A DNA stretch of 64,000 nucleotides, from assembly GCA_021018815.1 (NCBI GenBank), contig JAITYX010000053.1, positions 4,102,001 to 4,166,000 of the forward strand. Direction: 5' to 3'. The position numbers and the translations under genes were made by a program. This stretch comes from Talinum fruticosum (taxonomy: Eukaryota; Streptophyta; Magnoliopsida; Caryophyllales; Talinaceae). The notes under the pieces were generated by a model. That model had not been told where the DNA came from. It made no database searches and saw nothing but the letters and a program-made list of their open reading frames with translations. Of this stretch, positions 1 to 11,816 are shown piece after piece. How positions within the stretch are numbered: the first letter of the stretch is position 1; each line of letters opens with the position of its first letter.

Positions 1-1300
1 ACAATTAGGTGCACCATGATATCAAATAAAAAAGTGGGAAGTACATCTCAAGTTGGCACAATATAACGATCATGTCGCATTGAAGATCATCCAATTTCTC
101 CAAATAAACGACTTTGCTGCATATTGCATTGAAGAAGCAAAGTCTTGTGATCGACTTGTCCGACATGTTTTGACATCATGGCTCGGATAGCAATCGGTAG
201 TATTTATTGCATCAAAGCATGACAATTGTGAGATTTAAGACCGATTAGTCTATATAATCGGACATCAAAATGAGTCTAATGATGTTTGAAGAATATCCCT
301 GTCGCACTTTGAGTTTCTTCAAGATCTCACATAAATGTTGTTTTTCCCTTCTACTCAATGTGTAAGACACCGGAGACAAATATGTTATCTTCCCCTTTGG
401 TTATGGTGCTAATTCTTCCAAGTATTCCCATTTTACACATATTGAGTCATGCTTTCTCTCAGTCCTTGGTCTTCCGTTGTATGTTCGGAAGAGTGCCAAT
501 GAGACTTTCACAAATGTTTTTTCTCTATATGTATTACATCAAGACTATCTCTCATACAACTCTTTCCAATATGGAAGATCAAAAACTATTGATCTCTTTT
601 TCCACACACCATTTTTGGTTTGATGTCGATATGGCTTGTCGAACTCCACATCAAGATCCTTCACTTGCTCATATATTTGATGTCCTTTTAATGGAGTTGG
701 AGCGAGAATTCATCTTGGTTTTACCATTGACAGCCTTCTTTTTCTTACGATATTGACGGAAAAACGGAAGAAACTTTCGGAAGTCCGAGATAGGCCGTCT
801 TTTTTGTGCTCAAGTTAATAGCAGCAAGTACCTTCTACACAAATGGGGCATGCCTTGTGGCCTTTGACGGTATATCCGGATAAGTTTTCGGATGCGGGAA
901 GTCATTAATTATGGTGAAGATCATAGCTTGCAATGTAAATTGCTCTTGACGGTATATCGTAAACTAAAACACATTCATCCCACAAAAGCTTGAAATCTTC
1001 AACAAGAGGTGCCAAGTACACATCTACATCATTTCCAGGTTGTTTAGGCCCAAAAATGAGCATTAGCAACATAATGTACTTGTGCTTCATACACAACGAC
1101 AATGGTAGGTTGTAGACAACCAAAAGAATAGACCAACTATCGTGCTTACTACCGAGGTCACCGTGGGGGTTTATTCCATATGTACAAAGACCCGGATGTA
1201 GATTCAATGCTTCCCTACCAAATTCCGAGAACGATGAATCGATCTTCTTCCATGTAGGAGAATCGGCAAGTATAGGAACCGAGCTTCCCTACGTGCCTTT
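1..1300 (-). pseudogene. CACTA (En/Spm) TNP2-like transposase, decayed and partial
   Basis: Read on the minus strand, this is a broken TNP2-type transposase (Transposase_21 family), the cut-and-paste enzyme of CACTA elements. The longest open piece (1207-905) contains the family core: GINPHGDLGSKHDSW, then YNLPLSLCMKHKYIMLLMLI, then GPKQPGNDVDVYLAPLVEDF. Further along in shifted frames I read KFLPFFRQYRKKKKA (about 770-730), KDLDVEF, KKRSIVFDLPYWKELY (about 605-560), and near the left edge ITRLCFFNAICSKVVYLEKL (about 165-105) and LCQLEMYFP. Order and spacing follow the family, so the reading frame is scattered over at least three phases with stops. The N-terminal part upstream of about 1300 is not recognisable, and the C-terminus lies beyond position 1. 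It is not functional. No TIR is seen at its 5' side. It is unclear whether it belongs to the same family as the non-autonomous CACTA element at 5980. Confidence 0.85.
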
Positions 1301-1956
1301 TGGTGTTAGGGTTTTATAAAGTGGAAAGAATTATTTAGCGTTTTGAAGATGGATTTTAGAAAGTCCAAATGAACCTTTTATTAAGAGTCAAGTTAAATCA
1401 GATTTAATTGATTGGCATTTTATTAATCATTTTAATTTTATAAATTATTTTCAGAATTCCCAAGATATTATCTCCTAATTAAAGAACAAATAAAATTAGA
1501 AATTAGGGGTTTACGTCGTGAGGCTTCGAGGGACGGACCGGTGTGAAAACACCGGTCCGGACCCAAGCCTCAACCGTAGACCACTCGGAGCAGGCAACAA
1601 CTTGCACTTGGTGGTCATCGGCGCTGGCCGGGGCACTGGACCGACATAGTCGGCCTTGGTCTCCGGCTCTGCTAGGCAAATCTAGATGTTTTTTTTTACC
1701 CTACAATTAGAAAATAACCCGCATGAATTTTTAATAAGAATAAAGCAAAAAGGAGGAGTCGCAAGTCAATTTTTAAGAAGAAAACTAACAAAAAAATAAA
1801 AATAGAAATTTGCTCTCTCGATCTTAGTATGGGAAGACTATGACCGAAAAAGACTAAAAATTGACTCCACCGGTCTTTGAACCGTGAATCAGATCCGGGG
1901 CGAGAGTACGAAACCTAGGGAAAACCCTTCCATTCCGCCACGTCCGAAGATGGCCT
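1301..1956. other. Unassigned intergenic stretch
   Basis: No gene is supported. The first 200 bases are AT-rich. Around 1510-1690 the sequence becomes GC-rich and includes a strong hairpin. From about 1690 it is A-rich, followed by a stretch (1760-1950) with the look of plant LTR-retrotransposon flanking sequence (gagtcgcaag, later gactccaccggtc). I could not assign it to a family. Confidence 0.4.
1520..1571. repeat. Two-tier perfect hairpin
   Basis: The inner stem ggaccggtgt (1535-1544) pairs perfectly with acaccggtcc (1549-1558) across a gaaa tetraloop. An outer stem gaggctt (1520-1526) pairs with aagcctc (1565-1571). It lies in a short GC-rich island. It could be a transposon subterminal structure or a transcript hairpin; the function is unknown. 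Confidence 0.6.
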
Positions 1957-4566
1957 CGTAACACCCCAAAGTACACCTTGGGAGTATTACATCACCGGAG
2001 TTCCTCAAAGGAAATCCCAATGCTCTTTCGAGTGTCGATTTGGCTTTCTAACTCCAACTTAAAGATAATTGAGGTAATTTTCCAAAAGAGTTTGGAGTTT
2101 TCTAAAACTTTCAGTAGAGTTCCGTTTGTAATATAGTCAATCCCCAAGGCTTAAAGCCCCGAAACCCCGCATAAAAATCATAATACAACTCAACGAGCCA
2201 CACGCTCGAGTATACAACTCAACGGCCACACGCCGAAGTCCAACCAATCATGCAATAAAACTTAAAACATTCTAAATGGTTCATGATACATCGGATATAA
2301 ACTATATGAACTTAGCTACAAGGTACAACGCTTAGAACATATGGGATGCACGTCAGCAACTTGAATCATTCAGCAATCGGCAATCCGCAAACAACATGCA
2401 ATCAGCAAGAGGCTAGAATATGCTAGGTACATATCACACCTTTTGAGAGTGTACCTGCAACACTAGGAGGGGAAAAGGGGAAATTTATCGGGGTGAGCAA
2501 ATCACAAGCTCACCGGAAAGTCTTACACTCTTAAAACGGAAATTCTTTACACATACCACTCGTAATAATGAAATCGGTGAAAGTATAATAACATAATACA
2601 AATCTATATACTTTTCAATGAAATCCCTTAAAATCGTTTGCAACATAAGGATCGTAACACTTCAATCATTTAAAGACAAGATTTGCAATCATGAAGAACT
2701 CTTTTTGGAATTGAATCCTCTTTAAGCAAGGTAGTGCGACCACCTACACTTTCTTTTAAAATACTTTCGGTTCAAAACTGAATCATTTCTACTAAATCAC
2801 TTCTCATGAATAACTTGCAATGAATCTCTTTTGGTAAATCACTTCCTACGTTGTGGACTCGAACTCACAATTTCTTATAATTTCTCTAATTTCTCCGGGC
2901 GCGACCTTGAATAAAGGCTCCGGAAACTATCTAGGAATATTCGATCGGGCATCCTGCTTCCCCAGGACCATCGGGTAGGGACTCCTAGCTAGAATCCTTC
3001 CTTGTACTAAATGATCCTAGCAAAGTCGATTCAAAATAATTTCTTTAACATACTCACTCATCAAGCAGCATTCTCAAATTAGTTTCACTTAGAAATATGT
3101 TTTCACGTTTGAAAAGCATATATCACGAAAATTGCATTCAAGTATCAATTTGCATAAAACATAGAACTCCTTTCAAAACTAACTTTTGAATAACATTTCG
3201 AGTCAAGTTGCTTTACAGGTCAAGCATCTCCATGGTAAGGTTTCAACATCCAAAGCTAGCATATTTATTCAAGTATTCGCCCAAGTACCTCACATCTACT
3301 CATATTCATTCACATTCTACTCAAATAAGAATTCCATATTCCCATATACATAATTCTCGTATCACCACGCTTCCAAAACCACAATTAATCAATATAGATA
3401 CATACTCTCTTGATACTTCAATTTCCCGTTCCTCTTCTATAACCTAATGTCCCTTTCCCTTAACTTAATTCACTTTCAAGCCTAATGAGTTCAGGAACTA
3501 AAACTTCTCCGAGCCACAATAGCTACAAGTAGTTACCATCTAACTTCAAACGGCCCAACTTCTCACAAATTGCCATCTTTACCTCAAATTCTCATCTTAT
3601 GACTCTACCTTATTAATCAACTCTTTCTCGCCCATGCTCCGCCATATAACTCATAATTTCACTTTTACCACTCAAATTCCCTTAGCTCCTCTTATCTTCA
3701 AGTTTTGTTCAATCTCAACGATTTAAATATGTTTTGAACTCAATTAACCTAGAAATCACCCACTTCTCATTCCCATGTCTCAATTGTGCATCAATCAAGA
3801 CTCATACTTCCCCTTTATAATCCAAATCATTATTTGCCGATATTAGCAATTATCTCTTAACGCCACAAATTCAAGAAATCTCTAAGGGTTCAATCGAAAC
3901 ATTAGCTCCTAATTCGCACCCAAATTACAAATTCTTCATCCTTAAATTTCTAATTGAAATCTCCATATCACCCATCAAACCTTAGCAACTAATCCCGTTA
4001 GAATTTCTAGGTTCCTAAATCCACCTTAACAACCTCAATCGGATTTTCTCATGTCCTAGTTACCCCGGCTACTTCTTAAATTTAATCTATAGCACAACCA
4101 TTCAATATTCACAATAAACATTCAATATTCACAACAAAATTCAATTGGGTTTTGAAATTATTAATAGTTTAGAATATAAGAGCACCTACCTCAAATTCTA
4201 TGGTTTGGGCAATTGGTTGAATGGAGTCGGGTTGGTTCCCTACCTTCCCCATCCTTTCATTTGCCTCTCTTAGGTCGTGCTTTTGCTGCGTCATCCCTCT
4301 CGGTCTCGGTCTTCCTCTCTGCCTAGTTCTTGCTCGGTCTTTCTCGGTCTCTCGCTTTCTCTACTTCTAGTTCGGCCCCTTCTTCCCGGTTCCCGACCTC
4401 TTGAGTTCTCTCCCTCGCCTACCTCGATTCGTTTGCCTCTATTCTCCTTTCCCGGTCTCTATCTCGACGCTCTTCATTCCCTCTCCTCTTCGTTCATCGT
4501 TTGTTTTTGCTCGCCAGTTGCCATCTTTTGGTTTGCCAACCGCCTCTCTTTGGGTCTCGGTTTCGC

Positions 4567-4760
4567 CTCCCCTTCGTCCCCTTGGTGTTTTCCCCACGTT
4601 CACCGGTCACTCTTCCGTTATTCGTCGTTCGGCTGCGCTGGCCTCGAGCCGCTTCTCCGGCTCTCTCGCCTCTCCTTCGTGCCCCTTGGTGTTGTCCCCG
4701 CGTTCGCCGGTCACTCTTCCTTTATTCTCCGTTCGGTGCGCGGCCTCGGGCCGCTTCTCC

Positions 4761-4766
<6 letters not shown>
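4567..4766. repeat. Tandem duplication, about 104-bp unit, two copies
   Basis: Two adjacent copies share cttggtgtt, ccggtcactcttcc, cgttcgg and ccgcttctccggctctctc. Their cttggtgtt blocks start at 4581 and 4685, giving a period of 104. The copies have diverged by several substitutions. The second copy runs into a CT microsatellite. Confidence 0.7.

Positions 4767-4807
<41 letters not shown>
4763..4807. repeat. (CT)n microsatellite
   Basis: An uninterrupted CT dinucleotide run of about 22 units follows the 104-bp tandem duplication. Confidence 0.95.
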
Positions 4808-4808
<1 letters not shown>

Positions 4809-5335
4809 TCTCTCTCCCTCTTTCCCTCTTTCCCTCTTTCTGTTCCTTGTGTTATGTGTTCTGTTTATGCTCCTTCTTTCCTTGTTTCAAACCCCTTTTT
4901 CTCCTTCTTTCCCTTCTAATGTCTCGATCCTCTCTCTCTCCTGGTTCACTCTCTCTCTTCGTAGCTCCCTCGGAGAAGGCCACCCATCTTTTCCACTTTA
5001 CACTAATCCAATCCCTAGTCTTAATACCTAATCCCCCTTCTCACTCCTCTTTCCCTTTTCTTTTGCTAAACATAATAGTAATTAAACCCACAACGTAGCA
5101 TAAGTGGTCTCGGATTTATATGTAGCTGGTCCAGGTGAAAAAATTAAGAGGACAGAATTAACATGCTCCACTAATAATAGTTACGCGAACTAATAATAAT
5201 TCGCTCAAATAAATTCACGAATATATATATCCACGTACATATTTTAGTCATTTGACCTATTCTATTTAATTAAAACTAAGTAATTAACTTAACTCCTATA
5301 ACTACCTAACCTAAAATTGCGGGTATCACACGACC

Positions 5336-5976
5336 ATTACTAGTTTGAGTAGTATACTAAAATAACGTGCTAAACACAAACATATAGCATGCCAAACGAA
5401 ATTAAAAGCAACCAAACCGAATTAAAGGAAAGCGATAAAGAAAGCGGTAAATAAAGCGATAAAGAAAGTGGTAAAGAAAGCGATAAAGAAAGAAAAATGA
5501 AAAACTAAAAGATTACATTGGGCGAGGAGAAATTAAAAGATGCGATTACATCTCTTTTATGCACAATACGGAAAGCGATAAATAAAACGTAAATTAAATA
5601 ATTGTTTGAAGGCTAAACAATTGCCCTCGGGTTGTCCCGCCTTATTGATCCGGATCTCTACGCTAGATCTCTTGATGCAACGGTGACAAAATCCAAGAAA
5701 AGGGCTTACTTTTGTGAATTATGTAAAAGGTGAATATGTAAGGACCAAGAAAGATAAGTTGAATAAGTCCTAAGAGATTAGAAAAACTGAATTTTCTTTA
5801 GCTTTTGCGCGGATTCAACACCACTAAGTAGGAAAGGAATAGATTTTGGCAGAGTAACATTTAGGTATGAGTGCTCCGGTTAACTTTCTTCAGCATTATG
5901 CATAGGAGAAAACCGTATGAGAATGTGGAAACAAACTACCCTACCACCAAGCCATCCTCCACGGTGATATATTAAA
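5336..5976. other. Unassigned stretch with short tandem repeat
   Basis: No gene is seen. Between about 5430 and 5490 there are several imperfect copies of aaagcgataaagaaagcggt. The rest looks like decayed plant repeat DNA. It ends at the TTT target duplication of the CACTA element. Confidence 0.45.
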
Positions 5977-6550
5977 TTTCACTACTATAGGAACCACTTC
6001 TAACTACGATTAAAAATGACCTTTAACAACGATTAACTGGAGTTGTATATGTGGTCGTCGTTGTCCGTAGTATCTTTTACGACCGTTTAAAACCGTAGTA
6101 ATAGGTCACTCTATAACGACGATTCTCACATTAGAACCGTCGTCATAGGTACTACACAAAAATGAAAAATTTATTCTAGGCGGGGCATATGATGACGGTT
6201 CTAATGTAAAAACCTTTGTCGTAGAATATAATTTTTTGAGTTTTTTTTGTTTTTTCGTACCTCCCATACAAAATACAATATAAAATACATCACAACTTAC
6301 ACAACAACAACCAACAGCCGCAATTTTCCAAATATATACGAAAATTTCCCATTTACTACAACCACAACAAGTTCCATTGAACAAGTTCGAGAACACAATT
6401 TCATAAATTTTCACGAGTAAGTTACAGTAAAGAATATATTACAATGATGTGAAATTACAATACAAAAAGTAATCATTCATTATTTATGTGAAAAGTTTAA
6501 TCTCTATTTAGCTAAAGTGATGCCTTTATAGTAGATTTAGCTTTGTCATT

Positions 6551-6677
6551 GTCTTTATGACGATATTGCTTGCTTGGAGTTGTTGCGAGAGGTAGCTTGG
6601 ACAACATATATATACATCATATTTGCAGACCACGCTCCTTTGCACGAACTCCAAGCAAGCAATATAGTCATAAAGAC
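6551..6677. repeat. 31-bp inverted repeat inside the CACTA element
   Basis: The arms are gtctttatga...ttggagtt (6551-6581) and aactccaagc...ataaagac (6647-6677). They match with one or two mismatches across a 65-nt spacer. A transcript would fold into a hairpin with a stem of about 30 bp. No other gene is supported here. Confidence 0.8.
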
Positions 6678-7019
6678 AAAAACATAACTCAATCTGCTCA
6701 AAAGCATCTCTTTAAGAAAATAGAGATGAACCTTTTGGCATAAATATTGAAATCATTTAAACCACAAAGTTTCAAGAAAAAGAAATACATACATAGGTGG
6801 ACAACATAAACACTCAATGATCTCGCCCACAAACCTCGTCAAGAGTGAGCTCATTACTCCTCCAAGGCAAACTATCTTAGTTGTTAGAAAATATAATGAG
6901 AAAATCAAGGACAAAGGTAATATTCGGGAGCTTAGTTCTTTTGACCCTTATTGAATGATGATCTTCTAGCCCGCCATTGGAGAGCCTAGTCTTTTGTTTT
7001 CTTCCTTGGAGTTCTTGTA

Positions 7020-7445
7020 GGGGTAGAGGTGGAAAACCTCACTTCTTATTAGGGAGGTTCCTCTTCTTTCCCTTAGGGAGGTCCTCCCCTTCTCCTTCGG
7101 TAAGTTCCTTCGGACCGGAGAAAAAGAACGAGAGAAAGGGCCCTCCACCGATTCACTTGCTCTCCGGGGGGACCAAATGATGAGCCCATGCTTGAAGTGG
7201 CGCCTCTGCCTGGTTTTCTACAAGTTGGTCAAGGTGGTGCTTTACCTAGGTTTCAAGGAGGTCCCAGTCGAAACACAACACCGCTTGTTTTAGAGCATGA
7301 GTTTCGTCAAAGTCTACAAAATACAACTCAATATCATCATTAATTAGAAGGTTGTAGAATGTCTTCGCAACGAGGGACGGGCAGCAATTGGCAACGGTAG
7401 CTTGCTCGGCACGGTCCTTATTGAAGCGTGAGCACAATTTCTCGT
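7020..7445 (-). pseudogene. Fragment related to the Tat antisense ORF, carried in CACTA
   Basis: On the minus strand (7437-7246) the reading SRFNKDRAEQATVANCCPSL, then VAKTFYNLLINDD, then FDWDLLET aligns with the antisense ORF of the Tat-like element at 18348-18746 (PRFNRDEAEQTTMERRRPSF, VTEMFYQLRIDDA, PEWDILEA). The following tail (about 7180-7020) also matches at the DNA level, with repeated ggaggttcctc-like units as at 18160-18260. Protein identity is only moderate, so the two copies are old relatives rather than a recent copy. The function is unknown. It may be a captured retroelement fragment; a host gene ancestral to both cannot be excluded. Confidence 0.65.
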
Positions 7446-9594
7446 ACCCAACAAGTAAGTGCTCTATAACTCATTTTCAGCTATGATCGAAGGAGAGAGT
7501 TAAGTCAAAGAATTATTCTTACCAACATGATTTACTCGACCCAAATCTGGAAAAAAAAAAAACGAACCCGAAAAACTCGTAAATTAGTGGGTCAAATCCG
7601 ACCCCGAACCCGTTGGGTCAAGGCAATAAAAATAACAATTTTAACTTTGTTACTTGTTGATTGAATGTTATATGCACATTATATGATTTTTCTTTCACTT
7701 TATCACTCTTTTAGTAATTGTTATTTATCATATTAGATCATTTGGAGAGACGTTACATATTTATCGCAATCATTTACAAATGAAAACTAATACTATTTTA
7801 TTTCTCAATTTCTTTCTCGTGAAAAAGCATTATATACACAAATTATACATAGTTAATTTTAATCAAAATATGTTTGGATTCGAATGACTTGATATATAAA
7901 AATACTAAAAGTGCCAAAGTTATACTATTATAGTTTTGATCAAATGTATATACCGAGTCATATCTTAAATAATATATTTTTTTTGTAGAACTAATATTAC
8001 TATAAGGATGTAAAATTTTGATGTTATTCTTAAAAATAATAATTTTATTTTATTATAAATATTTAATTCTTATTTATTTGAAACTGTTCTTATTATATTT
8101 GAACCATAGCGTGCAATATAGGCAATGGGCCTGGTTAAAACAAAGTTAAATTTTTGCTAGTGAATAAAATGGGTCGGTTACGCCTACCAAGTCAACTCTT
8201 TTTCGATATGTTTTAAATGCAGTAAATATGCATATAAAGCTCGTTAGTGTAATAGAAGAAGTGATATAAATATCGACACCTTAAACCAATCATTAACAAA
8301 ATAAGTCATTATTATTTAACCCATTATTGACCCAACCTTCCATTGACTTTATTTATACGGGTCAAGCTATCAAGCCGCTTGACTCAATGAGGTTTTCACA
8401 CAAATATCATAATGAAAGTTTTGAATGGTTTTGAATATTTTTCAATACAAATTTTCAAAGAATTATGGGCAATTTAAGCAAAAAATATGTTGGATTTTTA
8501 TAATTAAACAAAATAAAAATAATTTATAAAAGCGGTCTCAACCCGTTGGGTCGACCCAAAATCGGTATACCCCGATATATGACCGCTCGTATTTTACCCG
8601 AACCTCGAATACACCCGATCCGTATTTTACCTAAACCTAAATACACTCAACCCGTATTTAAACCGCCCGTCGAATTGACAAGCATTTGGGGAGATCCCTA
8701 TATCTAAATATCTTTCCAATTTTTTACATTTTCACATTTATATTTTCTCCCTATTGATCCTTAAATATATATAACCACAAATGTTTCTATTTTCTCAAAC
8801 TCTAAACCATAAGTATTTTTATTTCTCTAAACTATAACCATATTTGGATACTAATTTCGATAATTGGATAAATGAGTTCACCCAAACATCACCTCATCAA
8901 ATATAAACAAATTTGGATACAAATTTATCTTTATGAGAAGGTTTTGGGGATGACCCTATATCCAAATTATCTTTCTATTTTTCTAAAACTCTTACAAATT
9001 TGGATGCACTACCATCCTTGCCTATCATAATTCGTTATAATTACCACAAATCCTAAACTCATAAACCTATTTCTCAAAATCTCAAACATTTCACGAATTT
9101 TCAACTTAAATAAGCTAAACAAATGTTACCCACATTGTCAATATTCAACATTTCAACAAATATTCAACATTTTAACAATCTCAAACATTATCCATATTCT
9201 CAACATTCACATAATTACCACAAATACATTCAACATTTAACTATAATACATTTTCTAAATAATTTAAAGCAAAAAATAAGAGAGGATAGAGATTCATACC
9301 TAAGAACCGATAGCGACGATGGTGAGAATAGGCTTCATAGCAAGAATTTGAGGAGATCTACAATTAAAAGAGACGAGAAGGAACTATAAAGAAATGAAAG
9401 ATTAAGAGAGAGGAGATCTAGACGACGAGAGTGAGGAGAGACTTACCAATTCAAGTTGACCAGCGAGGAACGAATTCCAGATATGATGAGGAGGTACGTG
9501 AAGGAGATAAAATTGTAGAAAGTGATAAGATCGAGAGTAGATGTAAATGGGCGTGGAAACAAGCAGATCGCGTTTTTAAGCCGATTTGAAAGAC
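7446..9594. other. Non-coding interior of the CACTA element
   Basis: No coding region is supported. Around 7540-7620 and 8535-8670 there are stretches rich in acccg and cgaaccc motifs, resembling the ends of small nested DNA transposons, but I could not pair the ends or find a target duplication. A block near 8690 (ggggagatccctatatctaa) recurs in diverged form near 8945. The remainder is AT-rich. Confidence 0.4.
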
Positions 9595-9900
9595 ATATGA
9601 CGATTGTTTTGCCATAGAACCGTCGTCATATTTAATGACGGTTCTGTCAACGGAACCATAGTTAAATGTTTCAGAACACCTATAACGATGGTGCTTACAT
9701 TAGAACCGTCGTCATATGTGTTAAAAAATGCTTGTTATTTACAAAAATGCCATCGGTCTAATTTTCATGACGGTTTATGCTTTTAACCATCGTTAAAGAC
9801 CTCGTTGTTAAAAGTGGTTCCTGTATTAGTGTTTATTTTTAGTCCAATTCATTATAACTTCTACCGAAGAAATATGTATAAATATTGAGATTTTCTCTTA

Positions 9901-10153
9901 GGCTCCGTTTAATTCAGTGGAAACTCATATGGAAAGAAAAAATTACAAAAAGTAACTTTCTTTCCGGTGTTTGGATTAAAGAAAATTAGAAGGAACAAAA
10001 ACCTTATGGAAAATACAATGAAAATTTGTTTATTTTACATGATAAAATTTTTCCTCCAAAAATGAGAGGAAAAGTTTGAGAAAAACTTTTGATTCAAGTG
10101 CTCAACCTACCCTTTCTCTCATACGGTTCCCTTCTCTCCCTCTCTCTTCTTTC

Positions 10154-10208
<55 letters not shown>

Positions 10209-10676
10209 TATTCTTATAACCATAGGAAAAGCCAAAGAGGAAGGAGACTAAGGTATGGATCTGGATTTGCTGCCTGGTTACATAATGGGTAGAACTTTGG
10301 CAACGACTTGACAACGGAGCTCATTTTCTAACGTCAACGAGGACATATACCACCATATAGCATATTGTCGAGGACAAGTATTGCCGAAAAATACGTCAAT
10401 GCCTAGGCAAGAGAAAGAGGAGAGAGAAAGAGGCCGGGGAAAGTAAATTGAGGGATGCGAAGGGGAGGGGTTTTGTAAATTGAGGAGAGAGAGTAAATTG
10501 AGCGGATGAGGGTGAATTAGTTAGAAGAGAGAAATTTATTTATAATTTTTTGCTAATGTATTTTCCTAGATCCAAATATAGAAAAGACAATTAATTTTCC
10601 TTCAATTTTTTTTCCATCCTATTTTTTTCCTAAATATTTTTCTTTCCTCCCAATTTTACTAGAATCTAATAAAACC
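9901..10676. mobile_element. Tourist-like (PIF/Harbinger) MITE, 776 bp
   Basis: The element starts ggctccgtttaatt and ends aatctaataaaacc, which form imperfect terminal inverted repeats. It is flanked by the trinucleotide TTA on both sides (9898-9900 and 10677-10679), the TWA-type target duplication of PIF/Harbinger elements. The left end resembles the second MITE at 25785. There is no transposase. The interior contains a CT microsatellite and AG-rich DNA. Confidence 0.7.
10158..10205. repeat. (CT)n microsatellite
   Basis: About 24 uninterrupted CT units within the MITE. A small open frame across it is low-complexity only. Confidence 0.95.
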
Positions 10677-10679
10677 TTA

Positions 10680-11173
10680 AAGTTTAAATTCAAATTTATT
10701 TAGATCATTCAATATCTAAATAAGTATAATTTTTAAATATTAGCTTGACTATAAAATTTATTATATATAAGCTTATCTATTTATTTATTTATTTATCTTC
10801 TTAATATCCATTTCTCTCGACTACTTTTTGTCATTTTTGCACTTAAATAAGTGTATTATTATTTGAATAAATGTTTATAATTTCTCAAATTTAAGATTAC
10901 GTATTTTTCTCACTTTTATTTAAAGAAAAAAATCTAATTATTGCTTTGATTAGAAAAAATATAACTAAACTTATATACAATTTAATTATAAAAAATAAAG
11001 AAAAATTTACAATAATATAATTTTTTTATTAGTAGAAATATAAAGAGTAACACAATTTTACCATGTTATTTGTGTCATTTATTTTGCAGTTTTACCTCGT
11101 TATTTGTGTCATTTATTTTGCAGCTAGATTGTTTGCTTATTTCTCCCACCATCTCCCTTAGTTCTTCCGTTTG
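10680..11173. other. AT-rich spacer with 34-bp tandem duplication
   Basis: No gene is seen. Most of it is AT-rich. At 11056-11123 a 34-bp unit ending in gtgtcatttattttgcag occurs twice in tandem with minimal change. The spacer ends at the CAAAG target site of the Tat-like element. Confidence 0.6.
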
Positions 11174-11178
11174 CAAAG

Positions 11179-11784
11179 TCATTCGGGTATTTCCGGACAG
11201 GTTCCAGCTCAGCCGCCACATCACCAGCCAAGCAAGCCTAATCAGTCGGATAAGGGAGGTATCGGCCCAAGCCAACCCTTAACGGGCCAAGTAAAAGCCC
11301 AAAGCCTATTAGGGCTAGGGTTTCCTATTAAACCATGGTAAAGTACTTGTTTTACCCCTTTAAAATCTCCTATAAATACACACTATTTCCCAATCCCAAG
11401 GGACATGTTATGTTCACATTCCAAAAGTCTCATCTCTCTCACAATCCTACCTCCAAGCTTCCTAAGCTCTCAACATTCATCAACATTCATCAACGTTCAT
11501 CCACATTCACCCCGAGAACTTCCATCTTTGGAAAACTTCTCGACTCCCAAGGAATCCCCCAGGTACATCGAGGAAGATCTCCTCAATCCATTCAACTTAG
11601 TTCACTAATAACTTGAGCGTCGGAGGGGCATTCCCGGGATCCACCACCCGGGCTTCGCCTTTGCGGGTTCAAGCGGTCGCAACGCAGACTCGGATCGATC
11701 GTACCAGGTCCTCGGAACCGGAGCGGTAAATCCTTTCTCCAAATCATCAATCGACATCATCAACTCGGTTTTCTCCGGAAACGA
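11179..11784 (+). repeat. 5' LTR of the Tat-like element
   Basis: It aligns throughout with the 3' LTR. The usual TG start reads TC here, while the 3' copy has TG. A TATA-like tataaataca lies at 11371-11380, followed by a repeated cattcatcaa stretch. The 3' boundary is uncertain by a few bases because the copies differ (aaacga against aaaca). Confidence 0.88.
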
Positions 11785-11787
11785 GTT

Positions 11788-11806
11788 TGGCGTCGTCTCG
11801 TGGGGA
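11788..11806 (+). other. Primer binding site of the Tat-like element
   Basis: The sequence tggcgtcgtctcgtgggga lies directly after the 5' LTR. It resembles the TGGCGCCGTTGCCGGGGA-type site complementary to the 3' end of tRNA-Asp that Tat and Athila elements use, with several differences. Confidence 0.65.
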
Positions 11807-11816
11807 GGAAGGTAGC

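Larger units (their letters stand above)
1957..5335. repeat. Probable degenerate solo LTR of a gypsy-type element
   Basis: The stretch starts with gtaacacccc and ends with gggtatcaca, the kind of mirrored ends seen on long chromovirus-type (Del/Tekay) LTRs. Internal hints are an agagttccgtttgtaatat stretch near 2105 and a gggtgagcaaatcacaagct stretch near 2491. No gag or pol sequence, PBS or polypurine tract is seen on either side, which suggests a solo LTR. I found no matching 5-bp target duplication, so both ends are approximate. Long open frames at 4277-5098 come from pyrimidine-rich low-complexity DNA and are not taken as genes. Confidence 0.35.
5980..9831. mobile_element. Non-autonomous CACTA transposon, 3852 bp
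   Basis: The left end CACTACTATAGGAACCACTT matches the reverse complement of the right end (CACTAATACAGGAACCACTT) at 18 of 20 positions. A 3-bp target duplication TTT flanks both ends (5977-5979 and 9832-9834). Subterminal regions carry repeated motifs in both orientations, such as agaaccgtcgtcat and gacggttct (6060-6220 and 9595-9800), typical of transposase-binding arrays in CACTA elements. No transposase ORF is present inside, so the element must be mobilised in trans. It carries a fragment similar to the antisense ORF of the Tat-like element at 11179-19474 and a long inverted repeat at 6551-6677. Confidence 0.92.

Noticed and set aside
358..756. Plus-strand open frame of 132 codons
   Set aside because: It is the antisense of the TNP2-like transposase remnant, whose conserved blocks read on the minus strand.
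4277..5098. Open frames of 273, 172 and 176 codons
   Set aside because: Three overlapping plus-strand frames are open at once because of pyrimidine-rich low-complexity DNA and a CT microsatellite; products are Ser/Leu/Phe-rich with no domain.
6977..7180. Plus-strand small ORF in the CACTA element
   Set aside because: Homology to the Tat element reads on the minus strand and the plus frame is not preserved in the related copy.
7515..8690. Nested hAT- or MULE-like element inside the CACTA element
   Set aside because: The acccg-rich blocks at both sides look like transposon ends, but no convincing inverted repeat pair or target duplication was found.
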